Translations under genes and position numbers: made by a program | The notes under the pieces: generated by a model | What the model was told of the DNA's origin: nothing | Database searches by the model: none | What the model saw: only the letters and a program-made list of their open reading frames with translations | Assembly: GCF_036898095.1 (NCBI RefSeq) | Contig: NC_090726.1 | Location: 32,962,628 to 33,026,627 of the forward strand | Source of the DNA: Palaemon carinicauda | Lineage: Eukaryota; Arthropoda; Malacostraca; Decapoda; Palaemonidae | DNA: 64,000 nucleotides | Direction: 5' to 3' | Part shown: piece by piece, positions 1 to 9,718 of the stretch | How positions within the stretch are numbered: the first letter of the stretch is position 1 | Layout: the number at the start of each line of letters is the position of its first letter

Positions 1-230
1 TTGTTGGAGCTCAATTGCTTTTATTCTTATATCACTAAACTGTGGACAATATAATATAAAGTGGTTAGCATTTTCTTCTACATCACAGAATACACAGTTT
101 ATATTTCCATCTTGGTGTCTGTTTCTTATATTCAAGCCCAATGAGTTTGTCCTTGCTCTGAATAATAAAATTGACGTGAGACTTTGGTGTCCAGGTATCC
201 TCTTCTCTTGTCTATGAAGAAGAGTGTGAC
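1..230 (-). mobile_element. Non-LTR retrotransposon (LINE) C-terminal fragment, truncated by window edge
   Basis: On the minus strand one frame reads through a cysteine/histidine knuckle of the form C-x2-C-x7-H-x4-C (CVFCDVEENANHFILYC), followed by FSDIRIKAIELQQ up to the window edge. This C-terminal CCHC-like motif is typical of jockey/I-type LINE ORF2 proteins after the reverse transcriptase domain. The frame upstream (KRIPGHQSLTSILLF) is open for about 40 codons. No RT domain lies inside the window. Inference: the remains of a LINE whose 3' part crosses the left edge. Confidence 0.6.
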
Positions 231-985
231 AACTGGAGTTACCGAGGTAGATGATTGTGCAATGTTGGACATTCGAGCACCCTCGCCTCCCAGACGCCGG
301 TAAGATGAGGCAATAGTCTGCGTCCTGAATGCTAGTATAAGTCATATTTTTGTGTTAACGTGTGTGAATGATAATTATTTAAAGATTAGTACCCCCTTTG
401 TCGACTGTCTACTTTTAAGATTTTGAGTCTTGTAATATTTCTTTCATGATAACGTAAAGAAATCGTATCTTTCAAGGTATTCGGTGCTCGGTGAAGCAAT
501 ATCACACGCAACTGAAACGGGAAAATGAAAACCAGCTTATTTATTTATTTATGTTTATTTTACAATTGGCCGCCTTAAGCCAGACATGATCGTTTTCTTT
601 GACGGAAATGACGACCCTAAATGTTTCGACGCGGTCTAAACATTTAGGGTTGTTATTTCCGCTGCTACAGTCAGTATCATTCAACTGGAATCCTCACTTC
701 GAAGAACTGAAAGTATATACTTTATAACGGACGAAGAAAACAGAACCGTATATAAGAAAATAGTATTTATAATAATGTAATCTTCAAGAAACGTGACAGT
801 ATTGCTTTTTCTAAAGGAAAAAAGAAAATTCTTCAATACTGTCTAGGCTTCATAAATCATGCTTTAGCAAAAGCCATTTCGAAAACAGATTGCACGAATT
901 AAATTCAGCAACAATAGGCCTACTCATTTAAATAACGATAAAAAGAAAACAAACTAACGTAATTGTTAAATATGATTGTTGAGAA

Positions 986-987
<2 letters not shown>
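231..987. other. Unassigned AT-rich sequence with a short hairpin
   Basis: No coding region or recognisable repeat was seen. The stretch holds one imperfect hairpin at 604-660: two 23-nt arms (604-626 and 638-660) with two mismatches and an 11-nt loop. The arms carry CCCTAAATGTTT and its complement. It could be a degraded small foldback element. Confidence 0.4.
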
Positions 988-1067
<80 letters not shown>

Positions 1068-1068
1068 G
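988..1068. repeat. (TA)n microsatellite
   Basis: Uninterrupted TA dinucleotides over about 80 bp. The tyrosine/isoleucine open frames across it are an artefact of the repeat. Confidence 0.97.
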
Positions 1069-1204
1069 CTGTGCTCGGAAGGCGTTAACAAAAGAATGTA
1101 ATATACGTTTTGCCCGTGAAAGCCTTTTAATCTTTTTACCTGAGGACAAGGGATTTCCTGTAATTGTTCTCTCGCTGTATACGAAAGAAGAGAGCATTTC
1201 CTCT

Positions 1205-1686
<482 letters not shown>

Positions 1687-1869
1687 TCATTGATGCGTTA
1701 GACAGCGAAGCAACGGGAAACGCGGTTTTCCTAATTATTTCTGATGCTAAACGAATTATAGTTTAGCTTTTCGGCTAAAACAGTCATGATGGAATTTGAT
1801 GCTTATGGAAGTGTAGACGCAAGTGGAATTTTTCCTCAGATTTCTTAGCTCTTAGTTTGTCTATTATTT

Positions 1870-2200
1870 ATGGTAAGTTAGCAATTGTTCTCTAGTCTTG
1901 GGTAGTGCCATAGCCTCTGTACCATGGTCTTCCATTGTCTTGGGGTAGAGTTCTCCTGCTTGAGCGTACACTTGTGCACACTATTCAGTCTAATTTTTCT
2001 TCCTCTTGTTCTGTTAAAGTTTTATAGTTTATATAGGAAATATTTATTTTAATGTTGTCACTGTTCTTGAAATATTTTATTTTTCCTTGTTTCCTTTCCT
2101 AATTGGGCTATTTTCCCTGTTGGGGCCCCTGGGCTTTTAGCATCCTGCTTTTCCAACTAGGGTTGTAGCTTAGCATTTAATAATAATAATAATAAGAGAG
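1870..2200 (+). repeat. SINE-like dispersed repeat, family A, with (AAT)n tail
   Basis: Matches three other places in the window by eye: 6540-6760 (minus), 27690-27930 (plus) and 63714-64000 (minus). Shared blocks include TTCCTTTCCT-A/C-A-TGGGCTATTTTCCCTG, GCATCCTGCTTTTCC and AGGGTT-TAG. The plus-orientation copy here ends in (TAA)n, consistent with a retroposed 3' tail. No tRNA-type A/B box was confirmed, so SINE is an inference from size, copy number and tail. Confidence 0.7.
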
Positions 2201-2692
2201 TACTTTTAGCACTTTTAGAGCAGGGTGGTCCAACCTTTTCCATGCCAAAGGCCACATTACCTGAAATCCTTGATGGCACGGGGAAAAGAATAAGATTAAT
2301 GTCACAATTATAATTCCTGGTGCAGTAACTGAAGGGGAGCACCTGCACCCAAGGGGAGAGGATTCATTTCCTTTATATAAGTGATTTTTTTTTACCAAGT
2401 ATGTAGATGCACTTGAAGATTTTCCCCCATACTTTCTTGTATATGAATATTATTTTTTCCCTGAGACAAAAAAGAAAAAGAAAAAACTTAGTTCTTTTAA
2501 TATTTAACTTCAATTCATAATTAAAGTACATGTGATATACAAAAAGAGAAAAAAAGATATAAACAACTCAGATACTAGTATTTAGTAATAATTTCTAATT
2601 ATAGAATAAGAAAAAATAGAACCTTTCACAGTTCTATTCCTATTTAACTTCAAATTACTGTGCAATCAAAGTAAATCTACACACAACCACAA

Positions 2693-2778
2693 CCATATAT
2701 AAATATATATATGTATATATATATATATATGTATACATATACATATATATGTTATATATATGTATATATATACATATA

Positions 2779-2840
<62 letters not shown>
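2693..2840. repeat. (TA)n/(TATG)n microsatellite
   Basis: Alternating TA with scattered TG/CA units over about 148 bp. Confidence 0.95.
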
Positions 2841-2841
<1 letters not shown>

Positions 2842-2914
2842 TCTCAAATTCACAATATAACTGGTCAAGTTTTCCACAAAAAAAAAAAAGATGAGTATGT
2901 TCCATTATTTCTGT

Positions 2915-3660
2915 TCAATTCATGACAAAAAGGGAAGTGAAGTGTTTTGGATCATTCTTGTTTAAGCATTCACTGAAAAGTTGCAGCATTTTACGGAGAG
3001 AATCAACATGTCCTACTAACTGGGAAACATTCTGTAATTTTCCTTGTAGGTTCATGTTTAGAACGTTCAGGTGGGCAGTCGTTACCTGCAAGAATTGCTG
3101 GGGAGGAAAGAAAGTCTTTATCGTGTAGCTGAACAGTGTTCTGAATGACTAATATGCTGATTTTATAGAAATGGTAGTAGCATTGAGCCCCCTAACACGT
3201 AATATAGTGGCAGGTCACTGTTTAGTTTTTCCAGGAATTATATAAATCTATGCCTAAGGAAATATTTCCGACTCTGATTAAGTTCGCAATACTGACAATA
3301 CTTGTCATGGCATCACGCATCTGCAATATTTTGCTTCATAAGGCCTCTTGGTGAATAATACAGTGCAGTGGAATGCAATGAACTCCATTTTTCTTTAAAA
3401 GACCAACTAACCCCACATTACTGCCAACCATAGCTTCCGTACTATCACTTATAATGCAGGAACACATTTTAAACCCTCCATATACATTGACCACGTATAT
3501 GAGGGAAACGTATATATATCAGAACCTCTGCTATCATCATTCAATGACTGCATCTTGAGAAGTTCTTCGTGTACCACAAAATCTTCGCCAATGGTACCGG
3601 GAAATACGAGTAACCCACTTGTGTCACTTACATCAGTGCTGTCATCTAAGACGGATTTTG
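2915..3660 (-). pseudogene. hAT-superfamily transposase remnant (ZBED/GTF2IRD2-like)
   Basis: The minus strand reads, in pieces, AMVGSNVGLVGLLKKNG, then IPLHCIIHQEAL, then SKILQMRDAM, and further on LNMNLQGKLQNVSQLVGHV. This is the central catalytic-region signature of hAT-derived proteins of the ZBED5/FAM200/GTF2IRD2-like type. An upstream stretch (SVLDDSTDVSDTSGLLVF-like) extends it towards 3660. At least one in-frame stop (directly after HQEAL) and frame breaks show it is dead. The N-terminal BED finger and C-terminal dimerisation domain were not found. A broken domesticated copy is possible but less likely than an old transposon. Confidence 0.7.
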
Positions 3661-4350
3661 AAGCGAAGCGAAAAATCTATTTTTGGGCTCAAGCCATGTC
3701 GTCCTGATGGAAGTTCCTTAAAGTAGCCTCCTTAAGGGATATATGTACTACAGTGATATTCCCAGAGAATTTTACCTTTAGGTATCCAGAATTCTAACTC
3801 CTGGCCCGAATATCCTTAAATTTTCTCTCAAGGATATCGCATAATACTTTCAATTTTTTTTACTACCAGGTGCATTTTCTTCGGCAACCTCTTGTGCTAT
3901 TTTACTGCACACTGCTTTGTTAATTCTCCACCCATAAATGATTTTTTTATTTCTTATAAGCACCAAAGTAACTTCTTATAAACCAGTAAGACTATTTATA
4001 GCTGTTTGTGGTTTTCAGACGTTATGTAGCCCATGATTTTGCTGTTGATATTTGCCCATCAAGATATTCAATATACCACTTCGTGATTTTCCCGCAATTA
4101 AGCATACTTTCCTTTGTGCAATGTCTCACATTGACTTCGAACATATTCCTTAAGAACAAAACGTATTTGATGCCACACAATATTCTTCCCATTTCATATC
4201 ATATGCTCTGTTCATATCAGAGCACTTTATTTTCTTACTTAGACTCAATATGGAAAGACGTTATGAACAATAGTGCTTAACTGCAAAACAGAGGCAAGCT
4301 GAAAACTATTCGAAACAGCTGGGGCTTCATCCCCATTCTATTCACGGGGT
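3661..4350. other. Unassigned sequence, possibly part of a dispersed repeat
   Basis: The part at about 3660-3850 starts with GAAGCGAAGCGAAAAATC and is relatively GC-balanced, which suggests an older repeat, but no second copy was found in this window. The rest shows no coding signal. Confidence 0.3.
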
Positions 4351-4353
4351 TTT

Positions 4354-4375
4354 CATTATTATTATTATTATTATT
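4354..4375. repeat. (ATT)n microsatellite
   Basis: About seven ATT units, possibly the tail of an old retroposon. Confidence 0.9.
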
Positions 4376-4424
4376 CTATCTACCGTCAAAGGAAAATAAA
4401 CATTGGCATTGAACACATAGCTTG

Positions 4425-4430
<6 letters not shown>

Positions 4431-4495
<65 letters not shown>

Positions 4496-4500
4496 TGTGT
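4431..4500. repeat. (GA)n-(GT)n microsatellite
   Basis: Pure GA dinucleotides to about 4492, then four GT units. Confidence 0.97.
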
Positions 4501-4720
4501 ACTGGGGGGTTTGGAGGAGCCTATAGATCTATCTGCTGAGTCATATCAGCAGCCATTGCCTGGCCCTCCCTGGTCCTAGCTTAGGCGGAGAGGAGGCTTG
4601 GACGCTAATCATATTATATGGTCAGTCTCTAGGGCATTGTCCTGCTTGCTAGGGCAATGGCACTGTCCCTTGCCTCTGCCATTCATGAGCGACCTTTAAA
4701 CCTTTAAAGGTAACAGTCAT
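4501..4720 (-). repeat. SINE-like dispersed repeat, family B, inverted copy
   Basis: Reverse-complementary to 5320-5470. Shared blocks are GCTCATGAATGGCAGAGGCA, GACAATGCCC-AGAGACTGACCAT, CCAGGGA-GGCCAGGCA and ATGGCTGCT-type sequence. The moderate GC content stands out from the AT-rich surroundings. The two opposed copies flank a jockey-like LINE fragment. Confidence 0.65.
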
Positions 4721-4734
4721 TCCGAGTTGGTAAG

Positions 4735-5310
4735 TTGGCTTTCACAAAGGCTTTGGAGGATGTGATGCCTTTCTTACAATTTCCAGTGCGGTACAGAAAT
4801 CCTTAGATTGTGGTCATGAGTATCGTATAATTGGCTTTGATTTTAGTGCTGGATTTGACCTAGTTAATCTTGAAACCCTTTTCTTCAGACTAAAACAATT
4901 AGGAGTAGGTGGGTCTTTTCTTACAATTATTATTGATTTTTCAAGTAACATTGCAGAGTTGTTGATGAGCTCCATAGTGAGCATAGAAAGGTGATATCTC
5001 GTGTTCCACAAGGTAGTGTTCTTGGCCCAATACGTTTCATACTAGTGACATCGTATGTGGTTTGGCCTAGAAAATAAACTCGCTGGATGTGCATATAATG
5101 CTAGCCTACCCTCTTTGCATCAATTCCTTCTTCTGAATGTAGATCTGGGGCTGTTGAATTCTTTGATAGAGATCTAGCCAAAATTAGTATATAGTGCAAA
5201 TTATGGGGCATCAAGTTGAAACCTACCAAAACTCAATGTATCCTATGATTGTGACTGGGTTAAGGACAGCGGCTCAATATTCACATCTCTGCATTGAAAA
5301 TATTTCTTTT
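4735..5310 (+). pseudogene. Jockey-type LINE reverse transcriptase remnant
   Basis: The plus strand reads GFDFSAGFDLVNLETL followed by LKQLGVGGSFL, then a frame-broken VPQGSVLGP-like block, and later NYGASS-NLPKL. These are RT palm motif A (xDFSxAFD), the following helix, the PQGSVLGP motif and the motif-D/thumb region of jockey/BS/X-element polymerases. In the motif-C position the expected YADD reads as CAYNAS, so the second catalytic aspartates are lost. Several stops and shifts mark it as dead. The same ORF resumes at 5650 after an inserted SINE-like repeat. Confidence 0.75.
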
Positions 5311-5319
5311 GAAGGCTTT

Positions 5320-5655
5320 AAAGGCCGCTCATGAATGGCAGAGGCAAGGGGCAGTGACATTGCCATATCAAGCAGGACAATGCCCCAGAGACTGACCATA
5401 TACATATGATCAACCCAAGCCCCCCTCTCCATCCAAGCTGGGGACCAGGGAAGGCCAGGCAGTGGCTGCTTGTAACTAAGCAGGTAGACCTACAGGCTCA
5501 CCCAAACCACCAATCATTAGCTTACAAGGATGGTTGGGTTGCGGGTACTAAAGGAAGTAACGAGTTTGAGCTGGACTCATACTTCAGACTGACGATCACC
5601 AGTCAAGAACGTTACCACATAGGCCACAACCACCATATACAACTTCTTTAACATT
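5320..5655 (+). repeat. SINE-like dispersed repeat, family B
   Basis: A GC-balanced block starting TTTAAAGGCCGCTCATGAA that matches the inverted copy at 4501-4720 in its first 150 bp. It splits the LINE remnant (4735-5310 and 5650-5765), so it probably inserted into the LINE. Confidence 0.65.
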
Positions 5656-5765
5656 GCAGGTGTGATTCTTGATTGCAAATTTACTTTTCAGAAATACATT
5701 CGATTTGTTTCTTCTTTAATTGCACAAAAATTGGCTTATCTATAATGTAATTTTAATCAACCAAG
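5656..5765 (+). pseudogene. Jockey-type LINE remnant, continuation
   Basis: Plus-strand frame reads GVILDCKFTFQKYI then SSLIAQKLAYL, the conserved LGVxLDxKLxFxxHI segment after the RT thumb of jockey-type LINEs. It continues the remnant that stops at 5310. Confidence 0.65.
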
Positions 5766-5784
5766 AGGGCAGACATGCTTTAGA

Positions 5785-6240
5785 AGTGGGTATTCAACAA
5801 ATGGCCATATCCATGTAATTACCCAGCTACCCAGCTAATGGAAAAATCAACAGTGATAAACCGCTATGTGTGACATTCATAGATATGAGAAAGCCTTTGA
5901 TTTTGTCAAAACTTCAGCAGTAATGAAAGCCCTTCAGAAACAAGGAATAGAGGAATCTAATGTTGGGACACTTGAAGATATCTATGAATGAAGTACAATC
6001 ATCCTAAAACTACCAATATAGTGAGAAATTTGCGATTGAGAAAGGAATTAGACAGAGAGATCCAATTTCTCATAAATTATTCACATCGTGCTTAGAAGTT
6101 TTTAAGAATTTAGATTTGGAAGTTGTTGGAATTAACATTAATGGGGAATAGCTTAACCTAAGGTTTTCAAATGACATAGTTCTATTAATTAATCATTTAT
6201 AGGCTACTCTGGGCTGCCCTAAACTTTTATTAAATGAGGC
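5785..6240 (+). pseudogene. RTE-like LINE reverse transcriptase remnant
   Basis: Plus-strand reading gives a FIDxxKxFDFVKTSAVMKAL-type block, then KQGIEESNVGTLEDIYE, a broken GIRQRDPISHKLFT-like block, and a degenerate LRFSNDIVLL in the motif-C position (normally FADD). This order of palm motifs A, B and C matches RTE-type endonuclease/reverse-transcriptase elements. Stops interrupt it repeatedly. In motif C one of the two catalytic aspartates reads as asparagine. Confidence 0.7.
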
Positions 6241-6539
6241 AAGAAACAGAATTTTTATAAGAATTTTTTTTTTTTTATTTCTATACTAACCTTTTGTTCA
6301 TATTGCATCTCTCTCAAAGCTGGACTGTATCGACATTTACCCTACTATAAAAAAAAACTATTTCCTTTCCTTTCAATAGGATTTGGGCTCTAGTGTAATG
6401 CTGGAGATGCAAATAATTTTGGCAATTTTCAAAAGAAGCAACCTGTGATCCATAGTGCCATAGACTGCCGTTAGGTCAGCAATTACTGCCCCTGTGTTTT
6501 TTTTTCCAAGCTCAAAGCCACCCTCAATATACTGAATGA
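6241..6539. other. Unassigned sequence
   Basis: No gene or clear repeat. T-rich runs at about 6265-6277 and 6497-6507. Confidence 0.4.
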
Positions 6540-6760
6540 GACTACTATTATTGTTATTTGCTGAGCTATAACCCTAGTTGGAAAAGCAGGATGCTACAAG
6601 CCCTGACGCTCCAACAGGAAAAATAGCCTAGTGAGGAAAGGAAATATTTTAAGAAGAGTAACATTAAAGTAAATATCTCCTATATAAACTATAAAAACTT
6701 AACGAAACAAGAGGAAGAGAAATATGATAGAATATTGTGCTCGAGTGTACCCTCAAACAA
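6540..6760 (-). repeat. SINE-like dispersed repeat, family A, inverted copy
   Basis: Reverse-complement match to 1990-2195 and 27820-27920, and direct match to 63770-63990: CCCTAGTTGGAAAAGCAGGATGC, AATAGCC-A-TGAGGAAAGGAAA, TATATAAACTATAAAAACTT. It is headed by an interrupted ATT/TTA run, the complement of the tail seen in plus copies. Confidence 0.7.
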
Positions 6761-6949
6761 GAGAACTGAAAGCAGCAGGATCTTCCTGCCCTGAAGCCAA
6801 CCTGTTCTGAACCAACTTCTGGTGTCAGTCGTTCTTCCACTGACGGAGCTATGCGGAGACGACCTTGGAGAGGTGTTGGCCAATAGTTCTTCGAGATCAT
6901 TGGGTCTTTGCCAAGTTTCAGTACGGCCACAACTTTAGCTCCTCTCCCA

Positions 6950-7750
6950 TTATTTTAGGATCTAGAATAATCTTGCATAGTTATTAAGAAGTGCCAATAT
7001 CCACGATTTAGTCTTGTTGCTAAAGCGCAGTATAGTATTATCTCCGATGTAATGTCGTCCAGCCCATCAGCTTTTCCAAGTTTAATGTGTTTCATGGCTT
7101 CTTGGAATTCAAAAGTGAATGGTTCAAACTCATTATTTTCTTGCATGGCACGTTTCATTACGTCCTTCACTCTTTTGTGATATCCGCGTTCTTTGTTATA
7201 TGGCTTTCCATTTAGTAAGAGTTGTTTTGCTTTGTTATATGGCTTTCCATTTAGTAAGAGTTGTTTTGCTTTGTTATATGGCTTTCCATTTAGTAAGAGT
7301 TGTTTTGCTTTGTTATATGGCTTTCCATTAAGTAAGAGTTGTTTTGCTACTGCCTTAAGTGCTACAGCAGCTATTCTTAATTGGGTGTTCTTACATGAGT
7401 TCAGTTTACTGATTGTTTTCCATTCTTACTGTTCCGAGTTATCAGTTCGTGCTACCCCTTTCATGTTGTCTACAGTTGCCAACCAAAGTTCTCCTAGTTC
7501 AACGGTGCCTTAGGCATACGAGTCTTTATTATACACCTGGTGAAAATCATTGTAAACCTGTTTACCTTGGCCTGTGATACACGGTATATAATTATTTCTG
7601 CTTCATCTTGGAATATGTTTTCCAAGTGTCCATTCAAGTTTCTTGTGAAGTCCATAGTTTTCGATTGCAGCAGATCTGGGTGAAACTTCATAATATGTAT
7701 TATTACCTTGGAGATAGATTGTTGTTTTAAATTAAGGTAGTTGGTTTTCA
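6950..7750 (-). pseudogene. RTE-like LINE ORF2 fragment with an expanded 13-codon repeat
   Basis: The minus strand reads EAMKHIKLGKADGLDDITSE, the linker just before the RT palm in which RTE/jockey polymerases carry a K-A-x-G-x-D-x-I-x-x-E signature. Upstream of it an in-frame 39-bp repeat encodes AKQLLLNGKPYNK about four times (7190-7345), then open frame continues towards 7513. A separate minus frame at 7494-7751 may be more of the same ORF. The endonuclease domain was not recognised and no palm motifs follow, so this is a fragment. Confidence 0.6.
7190..7345. repeat. 39-bp tandem repeat, about 4 copies
   Basis: The phrase TGGCTTTCCATT recurs at 7201, 7240, 7279 and 7318, an exact 39-bp period. 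The last unit differs by one base (TTAAG for TTTAG). The period is divisible by three, so it keeps the LINE frame open on the minus strand. Confidence 0.93.
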
Positions 7751-7752
7751 AT

Positions 7753-7783
7753 ATATATATATATAAATTATATACAGTATGTA

Positions 7784-7870
<87 letters not shown>
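7753..7870. repeat. (TA)n microsatellite
   Basis: Nearly pure TA with one TATACAGTATG interruption. Confidence 0.95.
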
Positions 7871-7873
<3 letters not shown>

Positions 7874-7952
7874 GTTCAGTATTCTAGGAGTGTATTTTCT
7901 AAGACATCAATAAAGACAAATTATTTTCGATTTAATACTGCAGTTAATTTTA

Positions 7953-7953
<1 letters not shown>

Positions 7954-8016
<63 letters not shown>
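7954..8016. repeat. (CT)n microsatellite
   Basis: Pure CT dinucleotides over about 63 bp. Confidence 0.97.
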
Positions 8017-8018
<2 letters not shown>

Positions 8019-8310
8019 CATCGTCAGATCTAAATATTAGTATCATTCGGTTTTTTTTTGTATGTTTATTCATGATCAGTCTGTGTGCATATTCCTGCTA
8101 TTAGATTAACTAATTTTGTTTACTTTGCTGAATTTATTTCGATATGATTATCTTTAAGAGTAAACCATTTGTTGGAGCATTTGTCAAGTTACAAAAGAAT
8201 TTTTGAGGGAGTAAGATCAATCCTCAGTAAACTCTGATATGGCTGTTTCATCAGTTACCTTTGGTTCTGTTCAGGATTTTGAGCAAAACAATTTATCGAT
8301 TGAAATTTAA

Positions 8311-8483
8311 ATTGTTCCGTAACTGGAATACAAACCACACTATTTATACTTTCGGCGGAGCTGAAATGACGAGCCATTAAAATTTAGCGTGGGTTAATTA
8401 CCCAAAGCGCTAGTTAGCGGGGGTAGTGAGGGGATGGTAGCTTGCTACCACTCCCGTTCACACACCTGTCACGGGCGGGAATG
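8311..8483 (+). repeat. el3 left terminal repeat
   Basis: Inverse complement of 18540-18606 plus 18910-18990, including the block GGTTAATTACCC at 8391-8402. This terminus does not carry the MITE found in the right terminus. Confidence 0.8.
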
Positions 8484-9384
8484 AACACGTCCAGGGGCTT
8501 ATATTCAGCCCGCTGCTCATACGATGTGTGCAATAATGGATGGCGGTCACTTACTTTTCATGAAGAATCATTGACTACTTCTAATAACCCCGCTGAGTTT
8601 TAATATTCAGTTCTAAAACTTAAAAGTAATGAAGACACACTTTTGTTCCCAAATCTGTCAAAATTTATGCTATGTCTTTTAGGTCTACCATATTCTTCTG
8701 CTGCTGTGGAGAGAATATTTTCTCAGGTCAAAGTAATAAAGACAGACACAAGAAGTAGGTTGAATATGGAATCAGTAAATGGACTGTTATTGAGCAAATG
8801 CAACGGGGGAGGAGTTCATTGCTATCAATGGGAGCCTAGAAATTTGTTGATAAACTCTGCCCAAAATGTATTAAAGAAAGGATAAGGAATGAAGCATATG
8901 TAGCTCTATCTGCAAAAGACATAAGTTTATATTTTTGTAGTTTATTTTTTTAGTAATGGTTTTCATATCATCGCACTGTGTAGTGTTAGTGTATTGCAGG
9001 CAAATCCAATATATATTTGTTCATACAAACCATTAATAAATATATTTTTTGAAGATCTAAACAATAATATAAGTTTCGGCCAAAATTTATAGTATACGAC
9101 TGTACGTCACTGTACAGTCACCATCACCAGGCAGTAGATATCAACTTGGCTGTCGGCTTTAAGATGTCTAGCAACTGGGTGGAAATAGAAGAATTTTTAA
9201 TCAATTAAGAATTACTTTTCTTAACCACATCCTTATTAACTATAACGCATTTTTATAGAGAATATATTGAATACATTTTGGATACTATTTCATATTATTA
9301 GGATACGTTTTGTACATTCTGGATACGTTTTTGGATACGTTTATATTTTTCCCATTTGCAACACTGCACCTGTGACCTACTGAC
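8484..9384 (+). mobile_element. hAT transposon fragment inserted in el3
   Basis: It splits the el3 block that reads ACACACCTGT|GATTTAGTCACTT when complete (compare the right side at 18515-18550). Near the right edge lies CCATTTGCAACACTG (9353-9367), the complement of a hAT-type CAGTGTTGC terminus. No matching left terminus was seen, so the 5' side is truncated or rearranged. The only coding remnant is the C-terminal dimerisation region at 8643-8885. Confidence 0.55.
8643..8885 (+). pseudogene. hAT transposase C-terminal dimerisation region
   Basis: The 80-codon frame carries LPYSSAAVERIFSQVKVIK followed by TRSRLNMESVNGLLLSKC, the hAT C-terminal dimerisation signature (S-x-A-x-x-E-R-x-F-S, then R-x-x-L, then N-x-x-LL). 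Only the last part of the transposase is present; the catalytic RNase-H-like core and BED finger are missing. The upstream sequence is AT-rich and non-coding. Confidence 0.8.
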
Positions 9385-9718
9385 CTGTGATTTAGTCACT
9401 TTATGTTTGGCTCGGTCTCGGATCCAAAGCGGTTGTTTCCTCTCTCCCTCCTCGCCTATGCTGGACTGCCATTAATTTTTTCTTTTAACTTACTTTTTCT
9501 TATACTTTTATATATATGAAAACATTCTTAATGTTTATGTATATATGTATGTGTATAGAAATGTGATAAGTTCCCTTTTCAGTGTTTGTGGTGTGTGTGA
9601 TACATATACGACAACGACTCTTGCGTAGATTAGCAAGGTCAGCACAGTTCCATTTCTTTTGGAACGACCTCTCCCTCTCTAGTCCATCGGTCTTCCCGTC
9701 GGGCGTCAGCATATAACC

